From Salipiger sp. CCB-MM3 (GTDB taxonomy: Bacteria > Pseudomonadota > Alphaproteobacteria > Rhodobacterales > Rhodobacteraceae): 64,000 nt of DNA. Below the pieces are notes generated by a model, which did no database searches, was not told the DNA's origin, and saw only the letters and a list, made by a program, of their open reading frames with translations. Both the position numbers and the translations under genes were made by a program. The stretch spans positions 358,501 to 422,500 of the forward strand of contig NZ_CP014596.1 of assembly GCF_001687105.1 (NCBI RefSeq), in the 5' to 3' direction. Of this stretch, positions 46,485 to 54,956 are shown piece after piece (positions within the stretch are counted from its first letter, which is position 1; each line of letters opens with the position of its first letter).

Positions 46485-47291
46485 ATGCACAAGACCTTTT
46501 CCGCCCTGACCCTGCTGCTCACCACCTCTGCCGCCACCGGTGCGCTGGCCGACGACCATAGCGCGATGACCGCGATCGGGCTCAGCGGAGACAAGATGCT
46601 GCACGTGATCGACACGAGCTCCGCCATGGTGACGGAGTCCATGGAAGTCACCGGTGTCGACCGGCTGCTGGGCATCGACCTGCGCCCCTCGAACGGGCAG
46701 CTGATCGGCGTCACCGACACCTTTGAGATCGTCGAGATCGATCCCGAGACCGGGGCGGCGACCGTGATCTCGACCATGGACAAGGAGCTCCCGATCGAGG
46801 GCGACGCGCCGGTGATCGTCGACTTCAACCCGATGGCCGACAAGCTGCGCTTCATGTCGGGCACCACCAACCACCGCGTCGACATCGAAAGCGGTGCCGT
46901 GACGGTCGACGGTTCGCTGGCCTTCGAGGAGGCCGACATGCACGCGGGCGAGGCCCCGGCCATCGTCGCGGCGGCCTATATCAACAGTTTCGGCAAGCCC
47001 GATAGTACCGCGATGTACGACATCGACAGCACCATCGTCGCGCTGATCCGCCAGACCTCGCCGAATGACGGCACGCTGGCCGCGGTCGGCAAGCTGGGTA
47101 TCGAGGGCGCGGAGCACTACGCCTTCGATATCGCCACCGATGCCGAGGGCACCAACACCGCCTGGCTCTTGGCTGCGGGTCAGTTGCACACCGTCTCGCT
47201 CGACGATGGTTCCGTGCAGGAGAGCTGGAATATCGAGGGCGCCGACGGCGCAACCCTGCGCGACATCACCTTCATGACCGCGGAGATGTGA
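46485..47291 (+). CDS. Secreted DUF4394 protein
   Basis: This 268-residue protein has a signal peptide (FSALTLLLTTSAATGALA) and a DUF4394 beta-propeller-like domain (MTAIGLSGDKMLHVIDTSSA, LLGIDLRPSNGQLIGVTDTF, VDFNPMADKLRFMSGTTNHR). DUF4394 proteins are periplasmic or extracellular and have no proven role. GAGGAGATTGAACG precedes the ATG. It precedes an ECF sigma/anti-sigma pair on the same strand and may belong to that regulon. Confidence 0.88.
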   Translation: MHKTFSALTLLLTTSAATGALADDHSAMTAIGLSGDKMLHVIDTSSAMVTESMEVTGVDRLLGIDLRPSNGQLIGVTDTFEIVEIDPETGAATVISTMDKELPIEGDAPVIVDFNPMADKLRFMSGTTNHRVDIESGAVTVDGSLAFEEADMHAGEAPAIVAAAYINSFGKPDSTAMYDIDSTIVALIRQTSPNDGTLAAVGKLGIEGAEHYAFDIATDAEGTNTAWLLAAGQLHTVSLDDGSVQESWNIEGADGATLRDITFMTAEM

Positions 47292-47485
47292 GGCGTCGCG
47301 CTACGTCCATGCCGGGCGCAGGCTGCATGCCTGCGCCCGGCTCAAAGGCGTCACGCAAATCGGCCACGTCTCAGCGCGCATCCGGCCCTGCCATCTCGTG
47401 TAAATTGACAGGCCTGCAAGCGGTCTCTAGCCGTAGTCCCATGGCCGCAGCGCAAGAGGGCGGCACAGGGAGAGCAGAAAGTCAC

Positions 47486-48016
47486 GTGACGGATCATGCA
47501 GCCTTGATCAGGGCCTGCGCCGGGGGCGACAAATCCGCCCTGCGCGGCATCATGACGGCGGAGGGCGGGCGCATGCTCGGTGTCGCGCGTCGCATGCTGG
47601 GCCGGGTCGACCTTGCCGAAGACGCGGTGCAGGAGGCCCTCGTGCTGGTTTGGCACCGGGCGCATCAGTTCGACGAGAGGCGGGGCAGCGCCAAGGGCTG
47701 GCTCTACACCATCCTGCGCAACCGCTGCCTGACCATGCTGCGCAGCGAGGACCGCGAAGTGCCGACCGAGCCGCAGGCAATCGACCGCGCCTCCGAGGGC
47801 GCCCTGGTCGACGCGGCCTTCGACCGTCTGCCCACCTCGGCAGACCTGCGCGGGTGCCTGGAAGGGCTTGATGAGGCGACACGGCGTGCGATCCTGTCCT
47901 CCTACGTGCTGGGGCACAGCCACGGCGAGATCGCCGGGCGGCTGGCAACGCCGCTGGGCACGGTGAAGGCACGTATCCGGCGCGGCCTGCTCAAGCTGAG
48001 GGAGTGCCTGTCATGA
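47486..48016 (+). CDS. ECF-family RNA polymerase sigma factor
   Basis: This sigma factor of about 176 residues has region 2 in MLGRVDLAEDAVQEALVLVW and GWLYTILRNRCL. Region 4 is in ILSSYVLGHSHGEIAGRLAT then PLGTVKARIRRGL. The GTG at 47486 gives the usual ECF length; an ATG at 47441 adds 15 unlikely residues. The stop overlaps the anti-sigma start (ATGA), the usual coupling of an ECF pair. Confidence 0.9.
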   Translation: MTDHAALIRACAGGDKSALRGIMTAEGGRMLGVARRMLGRVDLAEDAVQEALVLVWHRAHQFDERRGSAKGWLYTILRNRCLTMLRSEDREVPTEPQAIDRASEGALVDAAFDRLPTSADLRGCLEGLDEATRRAILSSYVLGHSHGEIAGRLATPLGTVKARIRRGLLKLRECLS

Positions 48017-48741
48017 CGGACCGTTCTCTTGACCTGCTGATCGACGAGGTTGTGCTCGGGCTCGCCTCGGAGGCTGATACCGCGCGGCTGGAGGAACTCG
48101 CCGCGCGCGACCCCGAGGTGGCCCGGCGGCTTGCAAGGGCGCGTGACCGCTTCGCCCCGCTCGACGAGACCGCCGACGACCTGCCGCTGCCGGAAGATTT
48201 CTGGGAGCGCCTCGCGCCGCGGCTCGATGTATCGGAGGAGACGTCGCCTCCGCCGGAGCCAGAAACGGCTGGCACCGAGGTGATCGACCTTGCCCCGCTG
48301 CGCGCGCGCCTGACCCGCTGGCGCAGCGCCGCCGTGACCGGGATCGCCGCCAGCCTGCTGCTGGGCTGCCTGCTGGGCTGGTCGCTGCTCACGCCATCTG
48401 AACCCCTGGTCGTGGCGGTGCTGCTGGATGACCGCGGCGAAGCCATCGCGCTTGTCGAAAGCGGCCCGGACAACACCACCCGCGTGACCCTGCTCGAGCG
48501 ACCCGACGTGCCCGCGGGCCAGGTGATGCAGGTCTGGACCAAGCCCGAGGAGGACGCCCCCCCCGTTTCGCTGGGTCTGCTCTCCACTGGCCTGTCACGC
48601 GTATTGAGTATCGAAGGCCTGCCCAAGCCGCATCCGACGCAGCTCTATGAGATCACTTTCGAGCCCGCCGGTGGCTCGCCCACCAACCTCCCGACCGGAC
48701 CCATCCTCGGTAAGGGGCTGGCCAAGGAGCCGGTGACATAA
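48013..48741 (+). CDS. Anti-sigma factor (RskA-type, zinc-finger-less)
   Basis: This 242-residue protein has a cytoplasmic N-terminal anti-sigma domain (EVVLGLASEADTARLEELAA), one membrane helix (AAVTGIAASLLLGCLLGWSLL near residue 105) and a periplasmic RskA-like domain (DVPAGQVMQVWTKPEED, QLYEITFEPAGGSP). It should hold the sigma factor at the membrane until an envelope signal arrives. It overlaps the sigma gene by 4 nt. Confidence 0.9.
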   Translation: MTDRSLDLLIDEVVLGLASEADTARLEELAARDPEVARRLARARDRFAPLDETADDLPLPEDFWERLAPRLDVSEETSPPPEPETAGTEVIDLAPLRARLTRWRSAAVTGIAASLLLGCLLGWSLLTPSEPLVVAVLLDDRGEAIALVESGPDNTTRVTLLERPDVPAGQVMQVWTKPEEDAPPVSLGLLSTGLSRVLSIEGLPKPHPTQLYEITFEPAGGSPTNLPTGPILGKGLAKEPVT

Positions 48742-49031
48742 AACCGCAGGAGTGGTGTCTCGCGATCCGTTCGGGTTGGCAAGCGCGGCAATAACCTTCT
48801 CGGCGGACACCTTCGGTGTGACGTTCAAAGAACCGTCGGAAAAATGTCTGAACTCGGCGGCGGCAGCAGCCAGCCCTAAGCTGCCGGGAGTGCTACGCGC
48901 AGCCTAGGCACGGGGAGTCCACAGCACCGAAATTCCGGTTGGACCAGTTTTCAGGGTCGAGACACACAACTGCACCGATCTGCGAATGCGTGCATTTTTC
49001 ACACCTGCAGCAGTTGGGTCGCGGCCGGTGC

Positions 49032-49784
49032 TTAGCCTTCGTCGTTCGTGCAACTGTTGGCGAAGGTAAGCGCCGGCCATTCCGACTGGCGCAGCGAGAT
49101 CTTTTTTACCCACCCCGACTGTTCGCCGAACCGGCCGCGGCACCAGACGCCGTCAGAGGCGGTGGCGCAGTAGTTCACCTTGAGGCAGATGCCGGGCTCG
49201 AGCACGCCGAGCGCGCCCGCGTCGCCGCGCGGCTGACTGCGTACATTGAGTTGGACTAGGACTTCGACATTCGCATAGGCCCCGTCCTCCTCGGTCATCT
49301 TAGGCTGCTGCAACTCCTCTTTCGGGGCACAGTCCTGCGAGTAGCCACGGTAGATGCAGCGGTGCCTGCGCAGCGCGGCGGACAGGGCGGCGGCCTCGGG
49401 TGCCCCTTCGGAGCGGTCGAGGATCAGCGTCCCCGCCTCGCCGGCGACATCGCCGGTCACGCGGACCTGGTTGCCGCCGAGCAGCGCGAGCAACCCGCCG
49501 GTGTCGTCCATCAGGTGAAGCTGGCCATTCTCGATGTCCCAGCGCGCGAGGTCCGAGAGCGGCGCGGCGCAGCCGGCGCTCGCCGCGGCATGGCCGCGCT
49601 GCAGGTCGTCGGTGCCGGCCTCCAGCTCGATGCGGCAGGGCTCGGCGCCTCCCGCGCGCGCGGCGTCGAAGCTGTACCAGGCGCCGGAGAAGGCGTCGAC
49701 GAACTGCTCGGCGGACTGGCTGGCGGCGGAGGTTGCGGACAGGGCGGCGAACGCCAGCGCGGCGAGAAGCGGGGTCTTGGTCAT
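49032..49784 (-). CDS. Secreted protein with AprI/Inh-like and SH3-like domains
   Basis: This 250-residue protein has a signal peptide (LLAALAFAALSATSAASQ). The central region WDIENGQLHLMDDTGGLLALL resembles the Inh/AprI protease-inhibitor lipocalin-like fold. The C-terminus is a bacterial SH3-type 3 domain (VQLNVRSQPRGDAGALGVLE, GVWCRGRFGEQSGWVKK). It is downstream of two curlin-like genes on the same strand, 122 bp from the nearest. It could protect fibres or bind the cell wall; that is inference. Confidence 0.7.
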   Translation of the reverse strand: MTKTPLLAALAFAALSATSAASQSAEQFVDAFSGAWYSFDAARAGGAEPCRIELEAGTDDLQRGHAAASAGCAAPLSDLARWDIENGQLHLMDDTGGLLALLGGNQVRVTGDVAGEAGTLILDRSEGAPEAAALSAALRRHRCIYRGYSQDCAPKEELQQPKMTEEDGAYANVEVLVQLNVRSQPRGDAGALGVLEPGICLKVNYCATASDGVWCRGRFGEQSGWVKKISLRQSEWPALTFANSCTNDEG

Positions 49785-49906
49785 TCAATCCTCGAAGAGT
49801 GGGTCCTGCGGCACGGACTGGGTCATGCACATCCGGCCTTCGCGCGGAGGCCGGGCCGTCCGGGGCATCGTTTCGGGCGCGCCGGATGCTAGCCCGGGCC
49901 CGGCTT

Positions 49907-50545
49907 TCAGTAGCTGGTCTGGGTGATGGTGACGGCGCCGCCGTTGGAGTAGACGGTGGGCAGGGTCGCGGAGGTCAGGTTGTCGCCGATCTGCGTGTAG
50001 GTCACGCTGGCGCCGGCCCCCTGCACCTGCAGTCCCGAGGTGTTGCCGTTGCCGATCTGCTCGAGCTTGCCGAAGGCCTGGTCGCCGGTAACCTCGACGC
50101 TGCCGGTATTTTCGTTCCCGGACTGGAACAGCGCGCCGGTCGCGTCAAGGCCGAGGACGGTCACCGACCCCTCGTTGCCGACGCCGTCCTGCTGCAGGAT
50201 GAGCGTCGCGAGCGTTCCCCCGGTAAGCGTGGCGCTGTTCAACTCCGCAACGGCGCCGGCGCCGGTATTGTTCTGCAACAGGACAACCGCTGCCGCCTCG
50301 CCGGTAAGCAGCACCTCGGCGATGTTTCCAAATCCCGTCTGCTGCGCTGGAAGAGTTCCACCGAGCGCGCCGGAAATGGTAGATCCGGAGGCTTCGCTCT
50401 GATCTACGAAAAGCGTGTTACCCAGGCCGCCAAAAGAAGAATCCTGAAGAATGAACAGCGTATTGTCGCTTCCCGCCTGAACGGTATTGGCGAGGAGGGC
50501 ACCCGCGATCAAGATTGTCGCGCTAGATTTCAGGAATGAACTCAC
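49907..50545 (-). CDS. Curlin-repeat protein (CsgA/CsgB-like)
   Basis: This secreted protein of about 212 residues has signal peptide SSFLKSSATILIAGALLANTVQ. Curlin-type repeats rich in Gln/Asn/Gly are visible as KLEQIGNGNTSGLQV and TYTQIGDNLTSATL, with degenerate earlier units (LILQQDGVGNEGSV). It should be a subunit or nucleator of an amyloid fibre. GTG 50545 is chosen because AAGGAG lies 8 nt upstream. It lies 29 nt downstream of the next curlin-like gene and looks co-transcribed with it. Confidence 0.78.
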   Translation of the reverse strand: MSSFLKSSATILIAGALLANTVQAGSDNTLFILQDSSFGGLGNTLFVDQSEASGSTISGALGGTLPAQQTGFGNIAEVLLTGEAAAVVLLQNNTGAGAVAELNSATLTGGTLATLILQQDGVGNEGSVTVLGLDATGALFQSGNENTGSVEVTGDQAFGKLEQIGNGNTSGLQVQGAGASVTYTQIGDNLTSATLPTVYSNGGAVTITQTSY

Positions 50546-50574
50546 AACATACTCTCCTTTAAGACGGGGAAACG

Positions 50575-51045
50575 CTACCACGCGATCTGGGAAACGACCA
50601 CGCTATTTCCGGTGCCGGTCTGACGAAACTGCACGGTATTTCCGGCACCCTGCTGGGTGATGGTTGCAATGTTGCCGCTCCCCATGGCGACACCGAGGAT
50701 CGCGTTCTGCCGGCCTTCCTGCACAGCGTTGATAATGTTCCCGTATCCGATCGAGGCGAAGAAGGCTGAATTGAGATCGGAGTCGATCCTCTGCGACAGC
50801 TTCAACGATGCGGACCCGGGCAGGGCGTCAAAGTTCAGATCAAGCCAGAAGCTCCAACCATCTCCGAAGTCGAGTTCAGCGTTAATCCCGGAATCTTTCA
50901 CTTTCCGCCCTGTCGCGGCGTGCGCGGTATTCGAAACTGTCGCACCTTTCTTCAGAAATGATGCACCGTTGTCGGAGCCGGCGAAGGCATTTGGTGAAAT
51001 GAGCGAGGTCACCAGGGCTGCAGAAATGCTGTATGCAATCTTCAT
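50575..51045 (-). CDS. Short curlin-repeat protein
   Basis: This 156-residue protein has a signal peptide ending near AFA. The C-terminal half carries three or four curlin-like units: INAVQEGRQNAILG, IATITQQGAGNTVQF and RQTGTGNSVVVSQ. The N-terminal mature part (about residues 25-100) is unlike curlin and has two Lys-rich patches, so it may be a minor or anchoring subunit similar in role to CsgB. It lies between csgG and the other curlin gene. Confidence 0.75.
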   Translation of the reverse strand: MKIAYSISAALVTSLISPNAFAGSDNGASFLKKGATVSNTAHAATGRKVKDSGINAELDFGDGWSFWLDLNFDALPGSASLKLSQRIDSDLNSAFFASIGYGNIINAVQEGRQNAILGVAMGSGNIATITQQGAGNTVQFRQTGTGNSVVVSQIAW

Positions 51046-51177
51046 GGCGGTTTCTCTCGCTTATTTCCCTGCCGAATTTTCGCCTTTCGGGCTAATTCCG
51101 CACGATGGCGGAAATGTGGTCAGGTCAAGGAAGTTGCGTGTAGGGCCGCGACGGCGCGGCCCTGCGCTTGGGCGTTC

Positions 51178-52233
51178 TCAGCCTAGCACCTCACCCGACT
51201 GCGGGGGCGGTGGCGGCGCGACGCTTTGGTCCTGCGGCGAGGGCGCCAGTTCGCGCACGATCGGGGCCTGCGCGACCTGCCGGGTCTGCGGCCGGGTCTG
51301 CACGATATGGGCCGCGTTACGGGTCTGCGGCGGCAGGACGAAGCGGGCGGTCGCCGGCATGGCGTCGCCGTATTTCTCGGCCCGGTAGCGGGCAATCAAC
51401 TGCGCGCCAGCGGTGCGGTCGCGGAAGTCCCAGAGACCCAGCTCGGCGCCTTCGATGACCAGAGAGTAGACGGCCTTCTCGATCGCCTGCTGCACGGCCA
51501 CCTGCTTTGGCTCGTTCGCGGTCATCCCGGCTTCCACCTCGAGCAATTCGTCGAGCATCACGTAGCGGAATACGCTGCCGCGGATCGCCGAGGAAGCGAT
51601 GCTCTTCTGGGTCATCACCGAGGCGAGGACTTCGCCGGTGTCGGTCGAGACCGCGCGGAGGCTTACCGTTACCGTGTCCATCTGCCACTGGCCATCGACG
51701 CCGATGCCGAGGTAGCGGGCGCCGGCTCCACCGGTCTGCACGTTGCTGTCGTAGCCGACGATCCCACCCTGAAGAAGAATGCCAGCGTGCAGCAGCGGCT
51801 TGAGCGCCGAGGGGTCAATGTCGGTCTCGCCGCGATACTGCCGGCGCATCTCGGTGATGATCTGGCGCTCGCGCACGAGGTCCTGCAGGCCCGAGCGGTC
51901 GAGCACGGCGAACCAGTGCCGCTCGCCCGCGTCCTGAAGCGCCTTGATCAGCATGGCCGAACCGCCCTGCGTGACGGCGCGCGAAAGCGATTGCACCACG
52001 TCTCTTTCCTTGTACTGCCCGGTCAGGTCCGGGAAGTCGTAGACCGCGAGGTTGATGCGCTCGGTCGGGGCCGGCAGCGCGCGCAGCGCGTGATTCTGGT
52101 GGGTGACCTTCACGAGGGTCGGATCAACTGTCTCGAAATAGCTGCTCTGCATGTCCGAGCAACCGGCGGTCGCGAGAAGCCCCGCGACGATCGCGAGCCT
52201 CCGGGCCAGTCGGGGAAGGGCGGGCATGGTCAT
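51178..52233 (-). CDS. csgG: Curli secretion channel lipoprotein CsgG
   Basis: This 351-residue CsgG has a lipobox (LLATAGCSD) and the CsgG domain: RINLAVYDFPDLTGQYK, AVTQGGSAMLIKALQDAG, HWFAVLDRSGLQDLVRERQI, GILLQGGIVGYDSNVQTGGA and QWQMDTVTVSLRAVST. A Pro/Gln-rich C-terminal tail of about 70 residues is an extension beyond the E. coli protein. It forms the outer-membrane nonameric pore for curlin export. csgF lies 44 bp upstream. Confidence 0.95.
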   Translation of the reverse strand: MTMPALPRLARRLAIVAGLLATAGCSDMQSSYFETVDPTLVKVTHQNHALRALPAPTERINLAVYDFPDLTGQYKERDVVQSLSRAVTQGGSAMLIKALQDAGERHWFAVLDRSGLQDLVRERQIITEMRRQYRGETDIDPSALKPLLHAGILLQGGIVGYDSNVQTGGAGARYLGIGVDGQWQMDTVTVSLRAVSTDTGEVLASVMTQKSIASSAIRGSVFRYVMLDELLEVEAGMTANEPKQVAVQQAIEKAVYSLVIEGAELGLWDFRDRTAGAQLIARYRAEKYGDAMPATARFVLPPQTRNAAHIVQTRPQTRQVAQAPIVRELAPSPQDQSVAPPPPPQSGEVLG

Positions 52234-52277
52234 ATCTTGTCCTGTCGTCGCCTGTCGTCGTTTTTGGGGATGCGCGG

Positions 52278-52730
52278 TCAGCTGGCGTCGGTGACGAGCT
52301 GAGGCACGATGATTTCGGTGACGGTGCCGTCGAGCGAGTCGGTAATGACCAGTCGGATCGAGTCGATGCTGCGCTCGAAGGTCACGGTCGTCGTCCCGAA
52401 GGTCACCGTGCCGTTCTCCTGCGGATTGTCGCCGAAGATGGCCGAGGTCACCTGGCCGGCCAGCGCCGAGAGCAGGCGCCCTTCGAGTTGGCTCACGAAG
52501 AGTTCGGCGTCGGATGTGCCGGAGCTCTTGGAGCCGCTGGACGAGGAAGACGAGTCCTTGGCGTCGCGCGCTGTGGCATCGCGCTGCGCGTTCGCGGTGC
52601 CCAGAAGATGCGACGAGTTGAGAGGGTTTCCGCCGAAAGACGGATTGGTCGGCTTGTAAACTAGGTCGCCCGCGCCAGCGGGAGAGGCGACGAGTAGGAT
52701 CAAGCTCGCCCGGATAATCGCGGATTTCAT
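52278..52730 (-). CDS. csgF: Curli assembly factor CsgF
   Basis: This 150-residue protein has a signal peptide ending at PAGA and the highly conserved CsgF N-terminus DLVYKPTNPSFGGNPLNSSH. That segment plugs the CsgG barrel and links it to the nucleator. A Ser-rich spacer follows, and the C-terminal half is beta-rich. ATG 52730 gives the right signal peptide; the longer frame upstream is noncoding. It is the first gene of the minus-strand curli operon. Confidence 0.93.
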   Translation of the reverse strand: MKSAIIRASLILLVASPAGAGDLVYKPTNPSFGGNPLNSSHLLGTANAQRDATARDAKDSSSSSSGSKSSGTSDAELFVSQLEGRLLSALAGQVTSAIFGDNPQENGTVTFGTTTVTFERSIDSIRLVITDSLDGTVTEIIVPQLVTDAS

Positions 52731-53489
52731 GCTTCGCCTGTCAATTCGTGGTCGTGGTTCCGTATGGGCACTTTCTCTTTCGAGAATGCGCGGCAGGTAT
52801 CCGAAATGTTTTCCTTCATTTCCATCCCGCAAAAGTAATGAAGGCGAAAATGTTGCCAATTCGCATCCGCCCGCAGGATTACCCAAGGTAAATATATTTC
52901 CCTCGAATCATGTCAGCACGAAGGAAAAGCCTAGTATTTTCTATTTTCCTTGTGGTTTTCATGATTTTCCCGGATCAATTCGTTAACAAATAGTTAATTT
53001 TTACAAAATCCGAACGCGTGATCAAACTGGGTCAAATTTGGAAACTATTAATTAAGCTAGTTATTACAATACGTTGCGTGAATCCTGAGGTATACTGCGT
53101 CTCGCGGATCACTAAATGTGGTTGACCGCGTCTTGATGTCGTCATCTTTTCGCCTCAATGTCTGAACCGTACAGAGCGATGTCTTGGGGGAAGACTGGGA
53201 TAAGACGTAAGGGGCGTGAGCGGAAAGACATCTGACAACCATGCTTGCCGGTTGGAGAAGGGCCAAGCTGGCCAACTTCCTACTGCCATGAGTGCTTGTT
53301 TCGGGATCGCCTTCAGGCGCATTTCGAGGCGCGGACCGTCTTCTCGGGCCGCGGTATGTGATCTTTCGCCATGCGGTCTTGCGCCGACACCCTCGACTTT
53401 CAGGGATCGAATTCCGTGAACGCCCGGAGGAAAAATTTCCGGACATGACCGCGGTTCAAAAGAGCCGCACCGAAAGAAGGAAGTAAAAG
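52731..53489. promoter_or_regulatory. Divergent curli promoter region, AT-rich
   Basis: This 759-bp gap separates csgF (minus) from the plus-strand curlin genes. The part from about 52880 to 53100 is strikingly AT-rich (for example AACAAATAGTTAATTTTTAC) against a GC-rich genome, as expected for a regulated promoter or a silencer-binding region. No gene is supported inside. No specific operator was recognised. Confidence 0.55.
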
Positions 53490-53618
53490 GTGAGTGTTTT
53501 TAAAAAGAGCCTGGTCGTTTCGACCATCGCGATCCTCGCAGGCGGGGCGCATGCCGACAGCAATGCGGCCTACCTGGAGCAGGCCGGCAACGGCAACAGC
53601 GCGGGCATCGTCCAGTAA
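53490..53618 (+). CDS. Miniature curlin: 42-residue secreted protein with a single curlin repeat
   Basis: A GTG at 53490 with AAGGA 8 nt upstream opens a 42-codon frame. It has a signal peptide (SVFKKSLVVSTIAILAGGAHA) and then one complete curlin unit, AAYLEQAGNGNSAGIVQ, ending exactly at the repeat's last Gln. The next gene's first repeat, LYLEQLGNGNSALVKQ, is nearly the same. It lies 94 bp upstream of the large curlin gene on the same strand. A role as nucleator, chain capper or regulator is possible; none is known to me. Confidence 0.72.
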   Translation: MSVFKKSLVVSTIAILAGGAHADSNAAYLEQAGNGNSAGIVQ

Positions 53619-53712
53619 TGACCATCGAAGGCGGCTCCGCCCCGCACGGGCGGGCCGCCGCAATAGTTCAAGTCCGGGGGCTGCGCGCCTCCATCCAGCA
53701 GGAGTAAGGTAA

Positions 53713-54930
53713 ATGGGAATCTTTAGAACTGTTCTCGCCACGTCCACCGCGCTTGCCCTTTCGGCCCCGGCGCTCTTTGCGGCAGACAACAACAGTCTCT
53801 ATCTCGAGCAGCTCGGGAACGGGAACAGCGCGCTGGTCAAGCAGAGCCGCGGTTTCGGCGGCAACGACATCGGCACCACGGCCGACCCGGTTACCCAAGA
53901 GGGCGACAACAACCGCATCTCCTACAACAACGAGTACTGCTGCAACGGCGGCGTCGGGAATAATGACTTCCTGATGCTGGACCAGCTGGGCGACAACAAC
54001 AGATTCAGTGCCACCGACCTCAACAACTCGGATTCCAACGTGGTCTCCAAGGTGCTGCAGGAAGGCAACGACAACAGCATGAACATCGGCCACAACGGCA
54101 ACGACGACGGCACGATCGGTCTTGCGCTCCAGCAGGGCGACAACAACCACATGCGCCTCGTGCAGGAAGCCGGGTCGAACAACGTCATCACCTCGGCCAA
54201 GATCGTCGGCAACAACAACGGCGTATCGCAGAATACCGGTCCGTTCACCGGCTCCGAGCTCGGCATGTACGTCCGCCAGTACGGCAGCAGCAACACGGTC
54301 AGCAGCGCCTCGATTGAGGGCGACAACAACGCCGTCACCCGCAACCCGCCGCTGGCGGCTTCGACCTTCGGCAAGCTGTCGATGTTCATCGAGCAGCGCG
54401 GCGACCTCAACATCGCAAGCGCCGACGTGCTGGGCTCGAACGGCAACCACGTCTGGATCCTGCAGAAGGAGGACGGCAACAGCGCGCTGGTCAAGCAGGG
54501 CACTTCGGTCACCTCGACCGGCAACGCAGCCGACATCGCGCAGACCGGCAACGGCAACGCTATCGAGGTCGCCCAGACCGGCGATCTGAACTCGGTTCTT
54601 GCGACCTTCACCGGTAATGGCAACGGCGTTGGCGCGATGACCGGCGATGCGGGGACGCTGGTGTCCGCGCAGTCGAACCTGACGCAGGGCAGCATCCTGC
54701 AGGACTCGGCGCTCGTGACCGGCGGAAACGCAATCGACTATGCGGTCTTTGGCAACGACAACCTCTTTGCCTTCGCCCAGATCGGCGGCGACAACGTAAT
54801 CTCGGGCACCGTGGGCGACGGCATGTCGAACGCCTCTGCCAATCAGGTGGCCGTGCTTCAGGTCGGCGACGGCAACGTGACCGGCTTCTCGCAGATGGGC
54901 GGCAACAACGTTCTCGCCGTTGTGCAATAA
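53713..54930 (+). CDS. Large curlin-type fibre subunit (CsgA-like)
   Basis: This 405-residue secreted protein has a signal peptide (VLATSTALALSAPALFA) and curlin-like repeats over its whole mature length. Examples are YLEQLGNGNSALVKQ, QQGDNNHMRLVQEAGSNNV, LQKEDGNSALVKQ and AVLQVGDGNVTGFSQMGGNN. E. coli CsgA has only 151 residues, so this is a much longer subunit with many degenerate units. An unusual Cys-Cys pair (YCCNG) lies near residue 75. AGGAGTAAGG precedes the ATG. Confidence 0.88.
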   Translation: MGIFRTVLATSTALALSAPALFAADNNSLYLEQLGNGNSALVKQSRGFGGNDIGTTADPVTQEGDNNRISYNNEYCCNGGVGNNDFLMLDQLGDNNRFSATDLNNSDSNVVSKVLQEGNDNSMNIGHNGNDDGTIGLALQQGDNNHMRLVQEAGSNNVITSAKIVGNNNGVSQNTGPFTGSELGMYVRQYGSSNTVSSASIEGDNNAVTRNPPLAASTFGKLSMFIEQRGDLNIASADVLGSNGNHVWILQKEDGNSALVKQGTSVTSTGNAADIAQTGNGNAIEVAQTGDLNSVLATFTGNGNGVGAMTGDAGTLVSAQSNLTQGSILQDSALVTGGNAIDYAVFGNDNLFAFAQIGGDNVISGTVGDGMSNASANQVAVLQVGDGNVTGFSQMGGNNVLAVVQ

Positions 54931-54938
54931 GCGGGGTT

Positions 54939-54956
54939 GGCCGGTCACGACCGGCC
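54939..54956 (+). terminator. Hairpin after the large curlin gene
   Basis: Arms GGCCGGT and ACCGGCC enclose CACG, 9 bp after the stop codon. No T-run follows. It is a likely transcription end or stability stem. Confidence 0.55.

Noticed and set aside
54000..54900. Regularly spaced GGCAACAACAAC-type repeats, at first sight CRISPR-like
   Set aside because: They are in frame, encode Gly-Asn-Asn of curlin repeats, vary in spacing, and have no palindromic repeat or cas genes.
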